The notes beneath the pieces are model-generated. The model did no database searches, was not told the origin of the DNA, and was given only the letters and a program-made list of their open reading frames with translations. 5,231 nt of DNA from JBCBJX01 sp038522735 (GTDB lineage: Bacteria > Pseudomonadota > Alphaproteobacteria > Caulobacterales > Parvularculaceae): the NCBI GenBank assembly GCA_038522735.1, contig JBCBJX010000132.1:1-5231 (forward strand), in the 5' to 3' direction. Every line of letters starts with the position of its first letter. The first letter of the stretch is position 1. Made by a program: the position numbers and the translations under genes. Shown here in pieces: positions 5,197 through 5,231 of the stretch.

Positions 5197-5231
5197 AGGC
5201 GTGATCAGTTAGCCAGATTGCCGCTTGGCGC

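Noticed and set aside
5043..5231. Frameshift continuation of the transposase
   Set aside because: I translated all three forward frames and found no block resembling the missing NGIENFW region.
1..5231. CRISPR array, tRNA or rRNA genes
   Set aside because: No regularly spaced direct repeats, no cloverleaf-like sequence and no rRNA-like stretch seen on either strand.

Overview
The window looks like a piece of a high-GC alphaproteobacterial chromosome, of the kind seen in Caulobacterales, Hyphomonadaceae or Parvularculales. This is inferred from codon use and protein style; no rRNA or tRNA is present to confirm it. The left 2.84 kb is GC-rich, orderly housekeeping sequence. The right 2.4 kb is compositionally mixed and looks like an accessory island.

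Left part. Two genes diverge from a 59-base gap. On the minus strand is a P1-family (DmpA/NylC-type) self-processing aminopeptidase, positions 1-979, which runs off the left edge with probably only a few residues missing. On the plus strand is a lipoprotein-type gamma-glutamyltransferase (ggt), 1039-2838. Both enzymes activate themselves by cutting their own chain in front of a threonine that becomes the nucleophile. They plausibly cooperate in breaking down short or unusual peptides and glutathione-type compounds outside the cytoplasm, although the peptidase shows no signal peptide.

Middle. A strong intrinsic terminator at 2992-3024 separates ggt from a compact plus-strand operon in which consecutive genes overlap by one base. 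Gene 1 (3109-3807) is a secreted miniature RHS protein: a Sec signal peptide, a single RHS-core motif ending in DPDG, a hydrophobic pre-toxin linker and a charged putative toxin tip. Gene 2 (3807-4181) is a small AT-rich protein in the usual place of an immunity protein. Gene 3 (4181-4603) is the N-terminal half of an exported transglutaminase-like protein.

Right part. Gene 3 is cut off at about 4595 by the left end of an IS1595-family insertion sequence. The terminal bases of the element supply its last two codons and stop. The IS transposase is itself broken: it keeps two of three catalytic acidic residues and loses similarity after about 5042. What follows is a short possible gene tail, an intrinsic terminator (5132-5158) and an 11-bp hairpin (5169-5196) that shares a short word with a hairpin in the IS left end.

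The most interesting content is the stand-alone, Sec-targeted RHS tip toxin with its candidate immunity gene and a translationally coupled, IS-disrupted third gene. It resembles a polymorphic-toxin cassette freed from the usual giant RHS carrier protein.
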